Shown here: positions 1 to 8,628 of the stretch, one piece after another
How the letters are laid out: each line of letters opens with the position of its first letter
Position numbering within the stretch: position 1 is the first letter of the stretch
Assembly: GCA_001513285.1 (NCBI GenBank)
Contig: LFTI01000066.1
Location: 12,657-46,247, forward strand
Direction of reading: 5' to 3'
Source: Rikenellaceae bacterium DTU049
Lineage (GTDB): Bacteria > Bacteroidota > Bacteroidia > Bacteroidales > DTU049
DNA length: 33,591 nt
Notes under the pieces: model-generated
What the model saw: only the letters and a program-made list of their open reading frames with translations
What the model was told of the DNA's origin: nothing
The model's database searches: none
Made by a program: the position numbers and the translations under genes

Positions 1-60
1 CCTGCGGAGACTTTTCTTTTGTTACTTTTCTTTGTGTGGCTGACAAAGAAAAGTAAATTA
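1..60 (-). repeat. 60-bp arm of structured intergenic element (truncated by window edge)
   Basis: Reverse complement of 18139-18198 with one mismatch (59/60). Contains perfect 14-bp palindrome arms TTACTTTTCTTTGT / ACAAAGAAAAGTAA around a 7-nt loop. Confidence 0.85.
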
Positions 61-75
61 GTTATATGATATGAC

Positions 76-138
76 TTTTTCAGGGCTAAAGCCCATACTT
101 TTTCTTGGTCATGCCCTGACCTAAAGGTCAGGGTTAAT
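76..138 (+). repeat. ~63-bp dispersed palindromic repeat
   Basis: TTTTTCAGGGCTAAAGCCCATACTTTTTCTTGGTCATGCCCTGACCTAAAGGTCAGGGTTAAT; near-identical inverted copy at 28765-28828; each half is itself palindromic (GGGCT..AGCCC; CCCTGACC..GGTCAGGG). Confidence 0.8.
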
Positions 139-280
139 TTTATGCTTATTTGTGTGCATTTGTGGATTAATTTATTACTATTATCTTTCTAAAACTCTTC
201 AACTTATCAACAAATCAACTTTAATTTATAATTGTTGCCCTATGTGATAAAATAATTTACCCACACTATCTGTTATAGAA
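139..280. repeat. Truncated/decayed copy of the same intergenic repeat family (M1)
   Basis: TTTGTGTGCATTTGTGGATTAATTTA and CAACTTATCAACAAATCAACT resemble 15204-15257; right end CCTATGTGATAAAATAATTTACCCACACTATCTGTTATAGAACC (TIR 259-280) resembles 11718-11764. Confidence 0.5.
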
Positions 281-364
281 CCATTTTTTAATATGAAATA
301 TAGTATCAGCCTTCCAAGAACGATTTCATATCCCTAAATATATTTCCCCCAAAAACCACAATTA

Positions 365-1231
365 TCAACTACACAACACATATAAATCGTCTCTTTTGGG
401 AATGCACATTATAGGAATTTGTGCTTTTTTTAGTAAATCTTTTGCATTGGGTCCCAGAATGTAATCTATTGCTCCCCAATATTTATTCACCATAATAAGG
501 TATAAACTTATCTGGTCAATAGTAGCTAATGATATGCTACTCTGCTCAATGGTATAGACTGTGAAATCAGTATCAATGATAGAATAGTTTAAATCCAATT
601 TATCATAAAGCTGTGTTAGACTAGTAAAATTACTCATAATACCAAGTTTGTAATTCTGGTCTTTCACTTTGGGCTTGTAGATAGTTATTTGACTATTAGC
701 AATTCTCGCAAAATAAGAACCCCATAGTATTTTTTCTTTTTCTTCCTTTTCGAAATTCATAGCAAAAGCAATTTTATCTAATGGCAAAATAGTAGCATTA
801 TTAGGCACTAGAATTAATGGCACTCTGCTATTGCGAAAAAAATATAGAGTTTGTGAGATAGTGGTTCCCAAGCTAGTTTTATTACCTATAAGACTAACTA
901 CAAAAAAAATAGCCTCATATTTAGAACTTGCTTGGATAAGCCATTCTTTCATTGGCATATCTAATTGCAATCCCATTGCTGGAATTTTAAATTCAGTATT
1001 TATATAGTTAATAAGTTTTTTTAAAATATCTTTATTGAATTCAGGTGGAGCACAAATGGTTAGCTGTGCTCCGAAACTTTTAGCATAAATAATAGACTGC
1101 GCTAAAGCAATTGTGGATGAATAATTTTCATTCACTATTAAAAAAACGTTCCAATTTCTCTCCGTGGGAGGTTCTTTGATATTATAATACCATTCGGGTA
1201 ATATTATTGGATATATAGCTTGGTCTTCCAT
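365..1231 (-). CDS. Universal stress protein (UspA-like), tandem-domain type
   Basis: 288-aa ORF; USP-like alpha/beta pattern (ALAQSIIYAKSFGAQLTI..., NSRVPLILVPNN) followed by a second, degenerate half ending AQIPIMCIPK. Start codon overlaps the 3' end of the upstream protease gene. Confidence 0.6.
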   Translation of the reverse strand: MEDQAIYPIILPEWYYNIKEPPTERNWNVFLIVNENYSSTIALAQSIIYAKSFGAQLTICAPPEFNKDILKKLINYINTEFKIPAMGLQLDMPMKEWLIQASSKYEAIFFVVSLIGNKTSLGTTISQTLYFFRNSRVPLILVPNNATILPLDKIAFAMNFEKEEKEKILWGSYFARIANSQITIYKPKVKDQNYKLGIMSNFTSLTQLYDKLDLNYSIIDTDFTVYTIEQSSISLATIDQISLYLIMVNKYWGAIDYILGPNAKDLLKKAQIPIMCIPKRDDLYVLCS

Positions 1232-3915
1232 TCTTTGTTTTCTGTTTTAATTATTACAAAATATATACCTGATTTTAAGTTTTTTGTAGAAATTGTTTCA
1301 AAATTATTAATTAATTTTTTAGTAATTAACAAAGATCCTTTCTCATCAAAAATAAAGAGAATGCCATCATTACCACTATATGCAATATTTACCTCATCAA
1401 TGGCAGGATTGGGATAAATAATTGGTTGTTGATATGATAGTAAAGAAGGATTATTTACATTATTCAATATACTAATTGCATTTAAATAGTTATTTATCAA
1501 CTGATTATAATTTTTAGCAAAAACAAAAATAAATGACAATTGCAGAGAGTCTAAATAATTAATGTTTAGTGGACCAGCTTTTACTAAGACAGAAACATCA
1601 TTACCATAGCTTTGACTACCAGCCGTAGTTCTATCAGTTGTGAGGCATGTTCGCTTTTCTACATCTGTAAAACCATCATAAATATTAATAGATCCATCAG
1701 CACCATTATTATCTATAGCATAAATACTATAGGGTAAATTTGTTAATAATCCGATACCAGCGAAATAATTAGAATCTATATCAAAAGTTACTGCTCCACG
1801 AATGGCATCTTCACCAATAGCTTTATTCCCTTTCTCTCCTATATCCCAATCTGCAAATATTCCAAAATAAAAATTATCAATATCATCATTGGAATTATTT
1901 ATAATATTATAATTAACAACAAAAAAATCTTGATTTAGTCCAGAAATGTAATTGTAAGATCTTTGCTTAATATCAATACCAATGGGCAAAAAGCTCAATG
2001 AATCATTATAGTTACACACGACATTCCTTGTATTATCAGTGATATTTGTGTAAGAATAAATTTCATTTTTAATTTTAAAACTATTTTTTAATTGATCATT
2101 AACACCATAAATATTATCTGAAATTCTGCCATCAGTCGTACCAGCTACTATACCAATGACACTGGATAAAGGATTAGAATTTTTATAACTCACGCCATTA
2201 CCATATAGATGATATCGCCCGTCATAATATCCTATTCTACCATTATTAGTAAAAGAAGCTAATAAATTATCATTAGCTAAATCAATAATATTTGGAGAAT
2301 AATCTATATAAATAGGATCTATATTAGTAAAAGAGCTATTAGATAATTTTGCTAAAATTAAAAAAGTAGTTGGATGATAAGTGGTATCATCTATGATAAA
2401 TCTTGCAGATAAATTTTTAGGTACATTATAGCTAAGGCTATCAAAAATAAAAATACTATCAAGTAAATGAAAATTAGGATTTTTTGATTGCAAATGAATG
2501 GCTACGTCATATGAAGAATTTAAAAAACTCTGGATAGAAAATTGTAAAATCAATGTATCGCCAGTAGTAATATCAGTAGGATATGTAGAATAATCTTTTA
2601 ATCTAATCGAAGGTAAAAAATTATCAGATAATGCCTTGTAAATATTTAATCTGCCAGAGCCCAGTTTATTTTTATAAATTAGATTATCAGAAATAGTGTC
2701 AATCACATCAGCAGAAGTCCTTAATAGCTCTATAGCATCTAAGTTATTTAATTGTGGGAAATGACTCAAGACTAAAGCAGCTGCAGCAGATACCATGGGG
2801 GCAGCCATTGATGTTCCATTAGAATAAATGAAACCAGCATTAGGCCATGTAGAAAAAATACTATGTCCTGGAGCTGAAATATCAACATCATAATTATAAG
2901 ATGAATAAGGCCACTTAATATCATATTGATTGGTGGCAGCTACTGACATAACGTAAGGAAATGAAGCGGGGAAATATCGTATTTCATCATTTTGATTGCC
3001 AGCAGCAGCTACTATTATAGCTTTTTTTACTAATGTAGCATATTTAATAACTTCTAATGGGAACTGCCCAGGAAATGTTGTACTACCCCAACTGCAATTG
3101 ATAACTCTGCAACCGTGCTCCACAGCATATATAATTCCTTCGTAAGTATAAATCATTTGGTCATTGTCATTAATGACTTTAATAGGTAAAACTTTACATT
3201 TAAAACCAATACCACTCATCCCGAAATTATTATCTGTAGTAGCTCCAGCGATACCAGATATATGAACACCATGAGCATTAGAAAAATATGTGGGGTCATT
3301 ATCCATCTCACCAAAGTCCCATCCACAATAATTGTCAATGAAACCATCATTATCATTGTCTATGCCATCTATAGTATCGCGGTAATTATATGCCACTGAA
3401 TTAACAAGATCAGGATGTGAAAAATCAAAACCAGTATCTACGATTCCTATTACAATGTTGCTATCACCTTGTTCTATATCCCAAGCCTCATAGGCTCGTA
3501 TCAGATTGAGATAATATTGATTATTTTTAAAAGGATCATTTGGCATGTATAAAAGTTGCGGAATATAATAAGGCTCCGCATATTCTACTTTATTGCTAGA
3601 CATTACTATGCGTGCTATTATATTAGGATCATAATCTGGAGAATATTTTATTCTGTATATTCTAGATAAATCAATATTTAGTTTATCATCGGCATTTTTT
3701 TCTGTAATATAAGGGAAAATGGGAGATATAGATATCAGATTTATGCTATCTAAATTTTGATTTATTTTTTGTGTAAGTATACTAGATAGTTCATCTATTT
3801 TTACATTTTTTTTAATTTTTACAATTACTTCATCCCTAAGATAATCGTTACTTGTTTGGCCTAAAACAATTATATTAAAAAATAAGAAAACAATGAGAAA
3901 AATATTTTTTTTCAT
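1204..3915 (-). CDS. Secreted subtilisin-like (S8) serine protease with T9SS C-terminal sorting domain
   Basis: Signal peptide MKKNIFLIVFLFFNIIVLGQ; catalytic motifs GIVDTGFDFSHPDL (Asp), NAHGVHISGIAG (His), GTSMAAPMVSAAAA (Ser); Asp/Asn-rich insert DGIDNDNDGFID; C-terminal YPNPAIDEVNI...LKSGIYFVII...KLYIQ is a T9SS type A CTD. Confidence 0.93.
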   Translation of the reverse strand: MKKNIFLIVFLFFNIIVLGQTSNDYLRDEVIVKIKKNVKIDELSSILTQKINQNLDSINLISISPIFPYITEKNADDKLNIDLSRIYRIKYSPDYDPNIIARIVMSSNKVEYAEPYYIPQLLYMPNDPFKNNQYYLNLIRAYEAWDIEQGDSNIVIGIVDTGFDFSHPDLVNSVAYNYRDTIDGIDNDNDGFIDNYCGWDFGEMDNDPTYFSNAHGVHISGIAGATTDNNFGMSGIGFKCKVLPIKVINDNDQMIYTYEGIIYAVEHGCRVINCSWGSTTFPGQFPLEVIKYATLVKKAIIVAAAGNQNDEIRYFPASFPYVMSVAATNQYDIKWPYSSYNYDVDISAPGHSIFSTWPNAGFIYSNGTSMAAPMVSAAAALVLSHFPQLNNLDAIELLRTSADVIDTISDNLIYKNKLGSGRLNIYKALSDNFLPSIRLKDYSTYPTDITTGDTLILQFSIQSFLNSSYDVAIHLQSKNPNFHLLDSIFIFDSLSYNVPKNLSARFIIDDTTYHPTTFLILAKLSNSSFTNIDPIYIDYSPNIIDLANDNLLASFTNNGRIGYYDGRYHLYGNGVSYKNSNPLSSVIGIVAGTTDGRISDNIYGVNDQLKNSFKIKNEIYSYTNITDNTRNVVCNYNDSLSFLPIGIDIKQRSYNYISGLNQDFFVVNYNIINNSNDDIDNFYFGIFADWDIGEKGNKAIGEDAIRGAVTFDIDSNYFAGIGLLTNLPYSIYAIDNNGADGSINIYDGFTDVEKRTCLTTDRTTAGSQSYGNDVSVLVKAGPLNINYLDSLQLSFIFVFAKNYNQLINNYLNAISILNNVNNPSLLSYQQPIIYPNPAIDEVNIAYSGNDGILFIFDEKGSLLITKKLINNFETISTKNLKSGIYFVIIKTENKEWKTKLYIQ

Positions 3916-3994
3916 TTAAATTTTAGGATTTATTAAGCAAATATAGTAAAAAAGAATTATAATTTTTTTAAAAAAATTTATAAAAATGAATTAA

Positions 3995-5764
3995 TTATTC
4001 TAAATTGATATCATAAGGTAATCTAGTCATAATAACTGGACTTTCTAAATTGTTATTAAACAAATAATAATGGTAAAACGAAGTGAAAAACTCTTGAGGT
4101 ATTAATTCATTTACTGCAGATTCTGGAGTCATCATATCCATTATTTGTTGATAAAGGGTAACAGGAGCGGGATAAGTAACTACGCGATAATCGCTAACTT
4201 TAGCTAATTGAGCAGCTTTTTTGATAGCATCATTTGTATTACCGAGACTATCTACAAGCTTTAAATTTAAGCCATCTATGCCAGTCCATACTCTACCCAT
4301 ACCAATTGAATCTATATATGATATTGGTAAATCTCTACCTGCATTAATGCGAGATAAAAATATATCATAAAAGTCTGATACATGCTTTTGTAAAGTACTA
4401 ATAGCATAATTATTAGGTCTTTTAAGGGTAGCAGTGAAATCGCTATTAGCATTAGTGCCTATGCCATCCTGAGTAATACCTAATTTATCATTTAATAATT
4501 TATCTACTAATGGATATAATCCAAAAACTCCTATAGAACCTGTAAGAGTAGTTGGTTCAGCAAATATAAAATTGCCTGCACTAGACAAGTAATAACCACC
4601 TGAGGCAGCATATGAACCCATACTAACAACAAGAGGTTTTTTAGCTCTAATGTTCATAAGCTCTTGCCATATGACATCTGATGCTACTGCATCACCACCA
4701 GGACTATTTATACGTAATACAACAGCTTTTACATTTTCATCATCAGCTAATTTTCTAAGTATAGGTACCATTTTTTCAGCTGTTATCTTGCCATCTAGAG
4801 AGCCTTTCATCATTATTTCACCTTCTGCGAAAACTATTGCTATTTTATTCAAAGTTTTTTTATCAGCTTTAATATTTACCTTATTTTGAGCAATGTACTT
4901 ACCTATAGTTATTGGCTTGGGAGTAGAACCTATCTTATTTTCCACCATTTTGTCAAATTCTAATAAAGAAACTAAAGTATCTACCATTTTATTATTAAAA
5001 GCATAACTAGCATTGAAAGCATATAAACTATCTGCTATCAAATTTAGTTTATCAATAGGAATATTACGAGCATTACTAACGTCTGTAACTATAGTGTTCC
5101 ACATTTGATTAGCAAAATGTGAATATTGTTCTTTATTCTCAGGGCTCATTTTGTCTTGAATATATGGCTCTACAGCACTTTTGAATTTGCCCTCTCTCAG
5201 TACTATCATGTCTACACCAATCTTTTGTAAAAGATTTTTGTAAAAGTTAATTTCTAAATAGATTCCTTTCCATAGTATAGATCCTATCGGATTAAGAGCA
5301 ATTTTATCTGAAGCAGTAGCCACATAATAGCCTGTTTGAGAATAAGCATTACTAAAAGAATAAACAAATTTGCCACTTTTTTTGAATGAATCCAATGCCA
5401 TTTTAATAGGTCTAAGAGTCGTAAGGTCTGAACTCACTTCTGAGCAATCTAAAATAATACCATTTACCTTGTCATCATTAATAGCATAGTAAATAGCATT
5501 TACTACATCATAAGAGTTTAATTGCTTCTGCATGCTACCATTGCTATACAGATTAAAATTATCTTTTTCATATTCACCTATGTGAGTAGCTAACGAAATT
5601 TTCAAAACATTATAATCAGACTGTATCTCAGATGTTTTTTTAATAGATTTTACTGATAGTGATATCATTCCCATAATAAAAAAGAATAACAGAATAAAAA
5701 AGACTATAATTGTAATTAAATTACCTAATAAATTAGCTCCTAAATTTTTACCAAATGTTCCCAT
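3995..5764 (-). CDS. sppA: Signal peptide peptidase SppA, 67K type
   Basis: Long SppA: two ClpP/crotonase-like halves, VLRINSPGGDAVASDVIWQEL, SMGSYAASGGYYLSSAG, LTGSIGVFG. Track ORF starts at 5875, but that extension overlaps a tRNA; ATG at 5764 (MGTFGKNLGANLLGNL + TM helix) is the likely start. Confidence 0.92.
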   Translation of the reverse strand: MGTFGKNLGANLLGNLITIIVFFILLFFFIMGMISLSVKSIKKTSEIQSDYNVLKISLATHIGEYEKDNFNLYSNGSMQKQLNSYDVVNAIYYAINDDKVNGIILDCSEVSSDLTTLRPIKMALDSFKKSGKFVYSFSNAYSQTGYYVATASDKIALNPIGSILWKGIYLEINFYKNLLQKIGVDMIVLREGKFKSAVEPYIQDKMSPENKEQYSHFANQMWNTIVTDVSNARNIPIDKLNLIADSLYAFNASYAFNNKMVDTLVSLLEFDKMVENKIGSTPKPITIGKYIAQNKVNIKADKKTLNKIAIVFAEGEIMMKGSLDGKITAEKMVPILRKLADDENVKAVVLRINSPGGDAVASDVIWQELMNIRAKKPLVVSMGSYAASGGYYLSSAGNFIFAEPTTLTGSIGVFGLYPLVDKLLNDKLGITQDGIGTNANSDFTATLKRPNNYAISTLQKHVSDFYDIFLSRINAGRDLPISYIDSIGMGRVWTGIDGLNLKLVDSLGNTNDAIKKAAQLAKVSDYRVVTYPAPVTLYQQIMDMMTPESAVNELIPQEFFTSFYHYYLFNNNLESPVIMTRLPYDINLE

Positions 5765-5849
5765 AAATAAATTTTTTACAAAGTTAAGATTATTTTTTAA
5801 ATGAAAGGAGAAAATAATTAAAAATTTATTTCTAATTTTGTGAAAAATT

Positions 5850-5923
5850 TGCCCTGTGGTGTAATTGGCTAACACGTCTGACTCTGGATCAGAAAAGTCC
5901 AGGTTCGAGTCCTGGCAGGGCAG
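5850..5923 (+). tRNA. tRNA-Gln (anticodon CTG)
   Basis: Cloverleaf: acceptor TGCCCTG/CAGGGCA, D-stem GTGT/ACAC, anticodon stem TCTGA/TCAGA with loop CTCTGGA, T-arm CCAGG-TTCGAGT-CCTGG, discriminator G. Confidence 0.95.
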
Positions 5924-5987
5924 TTTTATTTTACTAAAGGTTAAAAATTTTTATTGTCCATAAATAATTCTATATTTTTATAATAAA

Positions 5988-6311
5988 ATGACTGATAACA
6001 ATAAATATTATCGTATTTCGCAAGTGAGTAAAATGCTAAACATACCTGCTTCCACTTTAAGATACTGGGAAAAGGAATTCAAACAACTAAAACCTCTAAA
6101 AAGTAAAAATGGCATTAGATATTACAATGAAAAAGACATAGAATTATTAAAAAAGATAATCTTTATGATAAAAGAAAAAGGTTATACTATTGATGGAGCT
6201 AAATTCGCATTAAAAAACATAAATGCCAAAACAGGTGATATAATCACAGAATTAATATCTATAAAAAATGATTTGAAAGAATTGTTAGATTTGATTGATG
6301 ATAAAAGATAG
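5988..6311 (+). CDS. MerR family transcriptional regulator
   Basis: YYRISQVSKMLNIPASTLRYWEKEFKQLKPLKSKNGIRYYNEKDIELLKKI is a canonical MerR winged-HTH. Confidence 0.92.
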   Translation: MTDNNKYYRISQVSKMLNIPASTLRYWEKEFKQLKPLKSKNGIRYYNEKDIELLKKIIFMIKEKGYTIDGAKFALKNINAKTGDIITELISIKNDLKELLDLIDDKR

Positions 6312-6344
6312 TAAGAGTATTATTTGAATAAAAAATCGTGGAAT

Positions 6345-7226
6345 TCAATTATTTAGTTTCTTTTCTAACTTTTCTTTAATTAACTCTAGCAAACTCAGTG
6401 GTGTAGAAGTGGCTCCGCTTATTCCTATAGATTTTACATCAGAAGGGATATTTATTTCGTCAATATCTGATAATAATGAAACAAAAATCGTATTAGGGTT
6501 AGCATTTTTAGCTATATTATATAAATATTTTCCATTAGAGCTTTCCTTGCCACTTACGAAGATTATCAAATCATGCTTTTGAGCAAATTTCTGCAAAGCA
6601 GGCGATCTTCCAATTACTATCTTGCACATTGTGGCATAAGACTCGAAATGTATATTACGTTTATTTAATTCAGTTTTGAAATATTCTTCTATTTTTTCGA
6701 AACCTTCTTTATCTTTAGTAGTTTGTGAGAAAAGTGCAATAGGCTTATCTAGTTCAACTTCTTTGGCTTGTTCTATGTTTTCTACAACTATACCTATATT
6801 TTTAGTATGTCCCAATAATCCTACAACTTCTGGATGATTTTTTAAGCCATATATAACAATTTGTCCATGCATTTTTATCATTTTCTCAGCAATTGTACTA
6901 ATCTTTTTTTGTAAGTGCAATACTATAGGGCATGTAAAATCATATATTTTAGCATCTATTTTTTGTAATTTTTCATATGTGTTAGGTGGCTCACCATGAG
7001 CTCTGATAATGATTTCATTGCCTTTTAATAAATCAATATCGTTATATGAAATTTCTTTCATACCTAATTTCTTTAATCTATTTAATTCCTCTTCATTATG
7101 TACTAGCTCACCTAACACATATATCTTTTCTCTGTTTTTTAAAAGTTCTTCAGTTTTTTTTATTGAATTAGTTACCCCAAAACAAAACCCAGCATTTTGG
7201 TCTATTTCTATGAAAACGTTTTTCAT
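6345..7226 (-). CDS. ispH: 4-hydroxy-3-methylbut-2-enyl diphosphate reductase
   Basis: NAGFCFGV N-terminal Fe-S Cys motif, IIRAHGEPPNTYEKLQKIDAKIYDFTCPIV, GLKNHPEVVGLLGHT, VSGKESSNGKYL, SIGISGATSTPLSLLEL. Confidence 0.95.
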   Translation of the reverse strand: MKNVFIEIDQNAGFCFGVTNSIKKTEELLKNREKIYVLGELVHNEEELNRLKKLGMKEISYNDIDLLKGNEIIIRAHGEPPNTYEKLQKIDAKIYDFTCPIVLHLQKKISTIAEKMIKMHGQIVIYGLKNHPEVVGLLGHTKNIGIVVENIEQAKEVELDKPIALFSQTTKDKEGFEKIEEYFKTELNKRNIHFESYATMCKIVIGRSPALQKFAQKHDLIIFVSGKESSNGKYLYNIAKNANPNTIFVSLLSDIDEINIPSDVKSIGISGATSTPLSLLELIKEKLEKKLNN

Positions 7227-7311
7227 TTTTTAATAAAAATTATAAAATATTTTTCAAAATTAGCAATATTTAATAAAAAAACTTTAATTTAGCATAAACA
7301 AAAACAATATT

Positions 7312-8571
7312 ATGAAAACATTTAATTTATTTTTAGTAGTTTTATTTGCTAATACATTAATCTATTCGCAAATAATTAGTAAACAGCAATTAGATAGTAT
7401 TATAAATCTACAATGGAATATTAATGATGCCCAATGGATAAATTTAAATAAAACATCCTATACTTATAATGATAGTGCAAATCTTTTAGAAGAAATTAAT
7501 TTTTTATGGAATAATAACTGGCAATATAGCACTAAAATAACCTATGAATATGATAATGATACAAATTTAATTAATAAAATCACTTATTTATGGAATAATA
7601 GTTCTTGGATTGGGTCTAGTAAAATACATTATACCTATACGCAATTAAATGAGCCTTTAGAAATAGTAACATATAAATGGGTAAATAATGCTTGGAAAGA
7701 TTCATTAAAAGAAGAATATATCTATAATAACAATTTACTGGCAGAGAGAATTTTTTATGTTTATCAAAATAATACTTGGGTAAATACCTCTAAAATCGAG
7801 TATTCTTATGATAATAATGAGAATTTAATTTTAGAAATTTTTTATTATTGGGATAATACAAATTGGATAAATTCTACCAAAACAGAATATACTTATGATA
7901 CTTTTAATAATTTGATTTCATCAATATATTATGAATATCTTTTTAGCTGGGCACAGAAGACCAAGAGAGAATATACTTATGATAGTTCTAATAATTTGAT
8001 TACAACTATTACTTATGATTGGATTAGCAATTGGGAAAATTTATGGAAAACAGAATATAGTTACAATAGTTATGGAGATATGGTACAAGATATTAATTAC
8101 TCTTGGGATAACCAGTCTAATAGCTGGGTACAAGGACGTAAAGTTGTGAGAACTTATGACAATAATTGTGCATTTGTTGATATGATTTTACCTATTTCCA
8201 TTAATTATGATTTATTTAGTCATAAATTATTGAATGAAATGACTTATCAATGGAATAATAATTTATGGATTAATAATACTAATATTCAATATTATTATTC
8301 TGATTTTAATAATCAGGGAATTAGCGAACTTAATACAACTAATTTTAATTTATATCCTAATCCATCTCATGATTTTATCTATATAGATTTAATAAATAGT
8401 TATAGCGATGATATTATGTTTAGACTTTTTGATGTATTAGGTAATGAAATTATAGAAACTAAACTAGATAAAAATAATAAAATCGATATAGCTGAGTTAA
8501 ATACTGGCATTTATATTTATCAAATAATTTATAATAAAAAGATTATTAATGGTAAATTATTAAAATATTAA
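7312..8571 (+). CDS. Secreted protein with tandem ~28-30-aa aromatic repeats and T9SS C-terminal sorting domain
   Basis: Signal peptide MKTFNLFLVVLFANTLIYSQ; about 9-10 repeats of Y-x-W-(x)n-W-x(3-5)-K-x-x-Y-x-Y-(D/N)-x(3)-N-L-x(3)-I; C-term NFNLYPNPSHDFIYIDL...LNTGIYIYQII T9SS CTD. Confidence 0.85.
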   Translation: MKTFNLFLVVLFANTLIYSQIISKQQLDSIINLQWNINDAQWINLNKTSYTYNDSANLLEEINFLWNNNWQYSTKITYEYDNDTNLINKITYLWNNSSWIGSSKIHYTYTQLNEPLEIVTYKWVNNAWKDSLKEEYIYNNNLLAERIFYVYQNNTWVNTSKIEYSYDNNENLILEIFYYWDNTNWINSTKTEYTYDTFNNLISSIYYEYLFSWAQKTKREYTYDSSNNLITTITYDWISNWENLWKTEYSYNSYGDMVQDINYSWDNQSNSWVQGRKVVRTYDNNCAFVDMILPISINYDLFSHKLLNEMTYQWNNNLWINNTNIQYYYSDFNNQGISELNTTNFNLYPNPSHDFIYIDLINSYSDDIMFRLFDVLGNEIIETKLDKNNKIDIAELNTGIYIYQIIYNKKIINGKLLKY

Positions 8572-8592
8572 TTTTTTTTAAAAAAAAATATG

Positions 8593-8600
8593 TATATTTG
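8593..8600 (+). promoter_or_regulatory. Bacteroidetes -7 motif (TATATTTG)
   Basis: TAnnTTTG consensus 28 bp upstream of ATG 8629; supports 8629 rather than 8681 as the true start. Confidence 0.6.
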
Positions 8601-8628
8601 CAAATACAAACCCTAAAAATATAAAAAT

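Noticed and set aside
1220-1417. Other short shadow ORFs (1220..1417, 4650..4889, 7009..7233, 9196..9417, 16795..17028, 19251..19439, 24245..24442, 24473..24694, 25584..25799, 27822..28019)
   Set aside because: Each is antisense to a well-supported CDS with recognisable domains; no independent coding evidence.
5765-5875. N-terminal extension of SppA in the ORF track
   Set aside because: Overlaps tRNA-Gln on the opposite strand; the domain begins after the internal ATG at 5764.
7312-8571. RHS/polymorphic toxin
   Set aside because: YD-like repeats are present, but there is no RHS core motif (e.g. DPxGxx…GRFxSxDP), no C-terminal toxin and no immunity gene; the C-terminus is a T9SS sorting domain.
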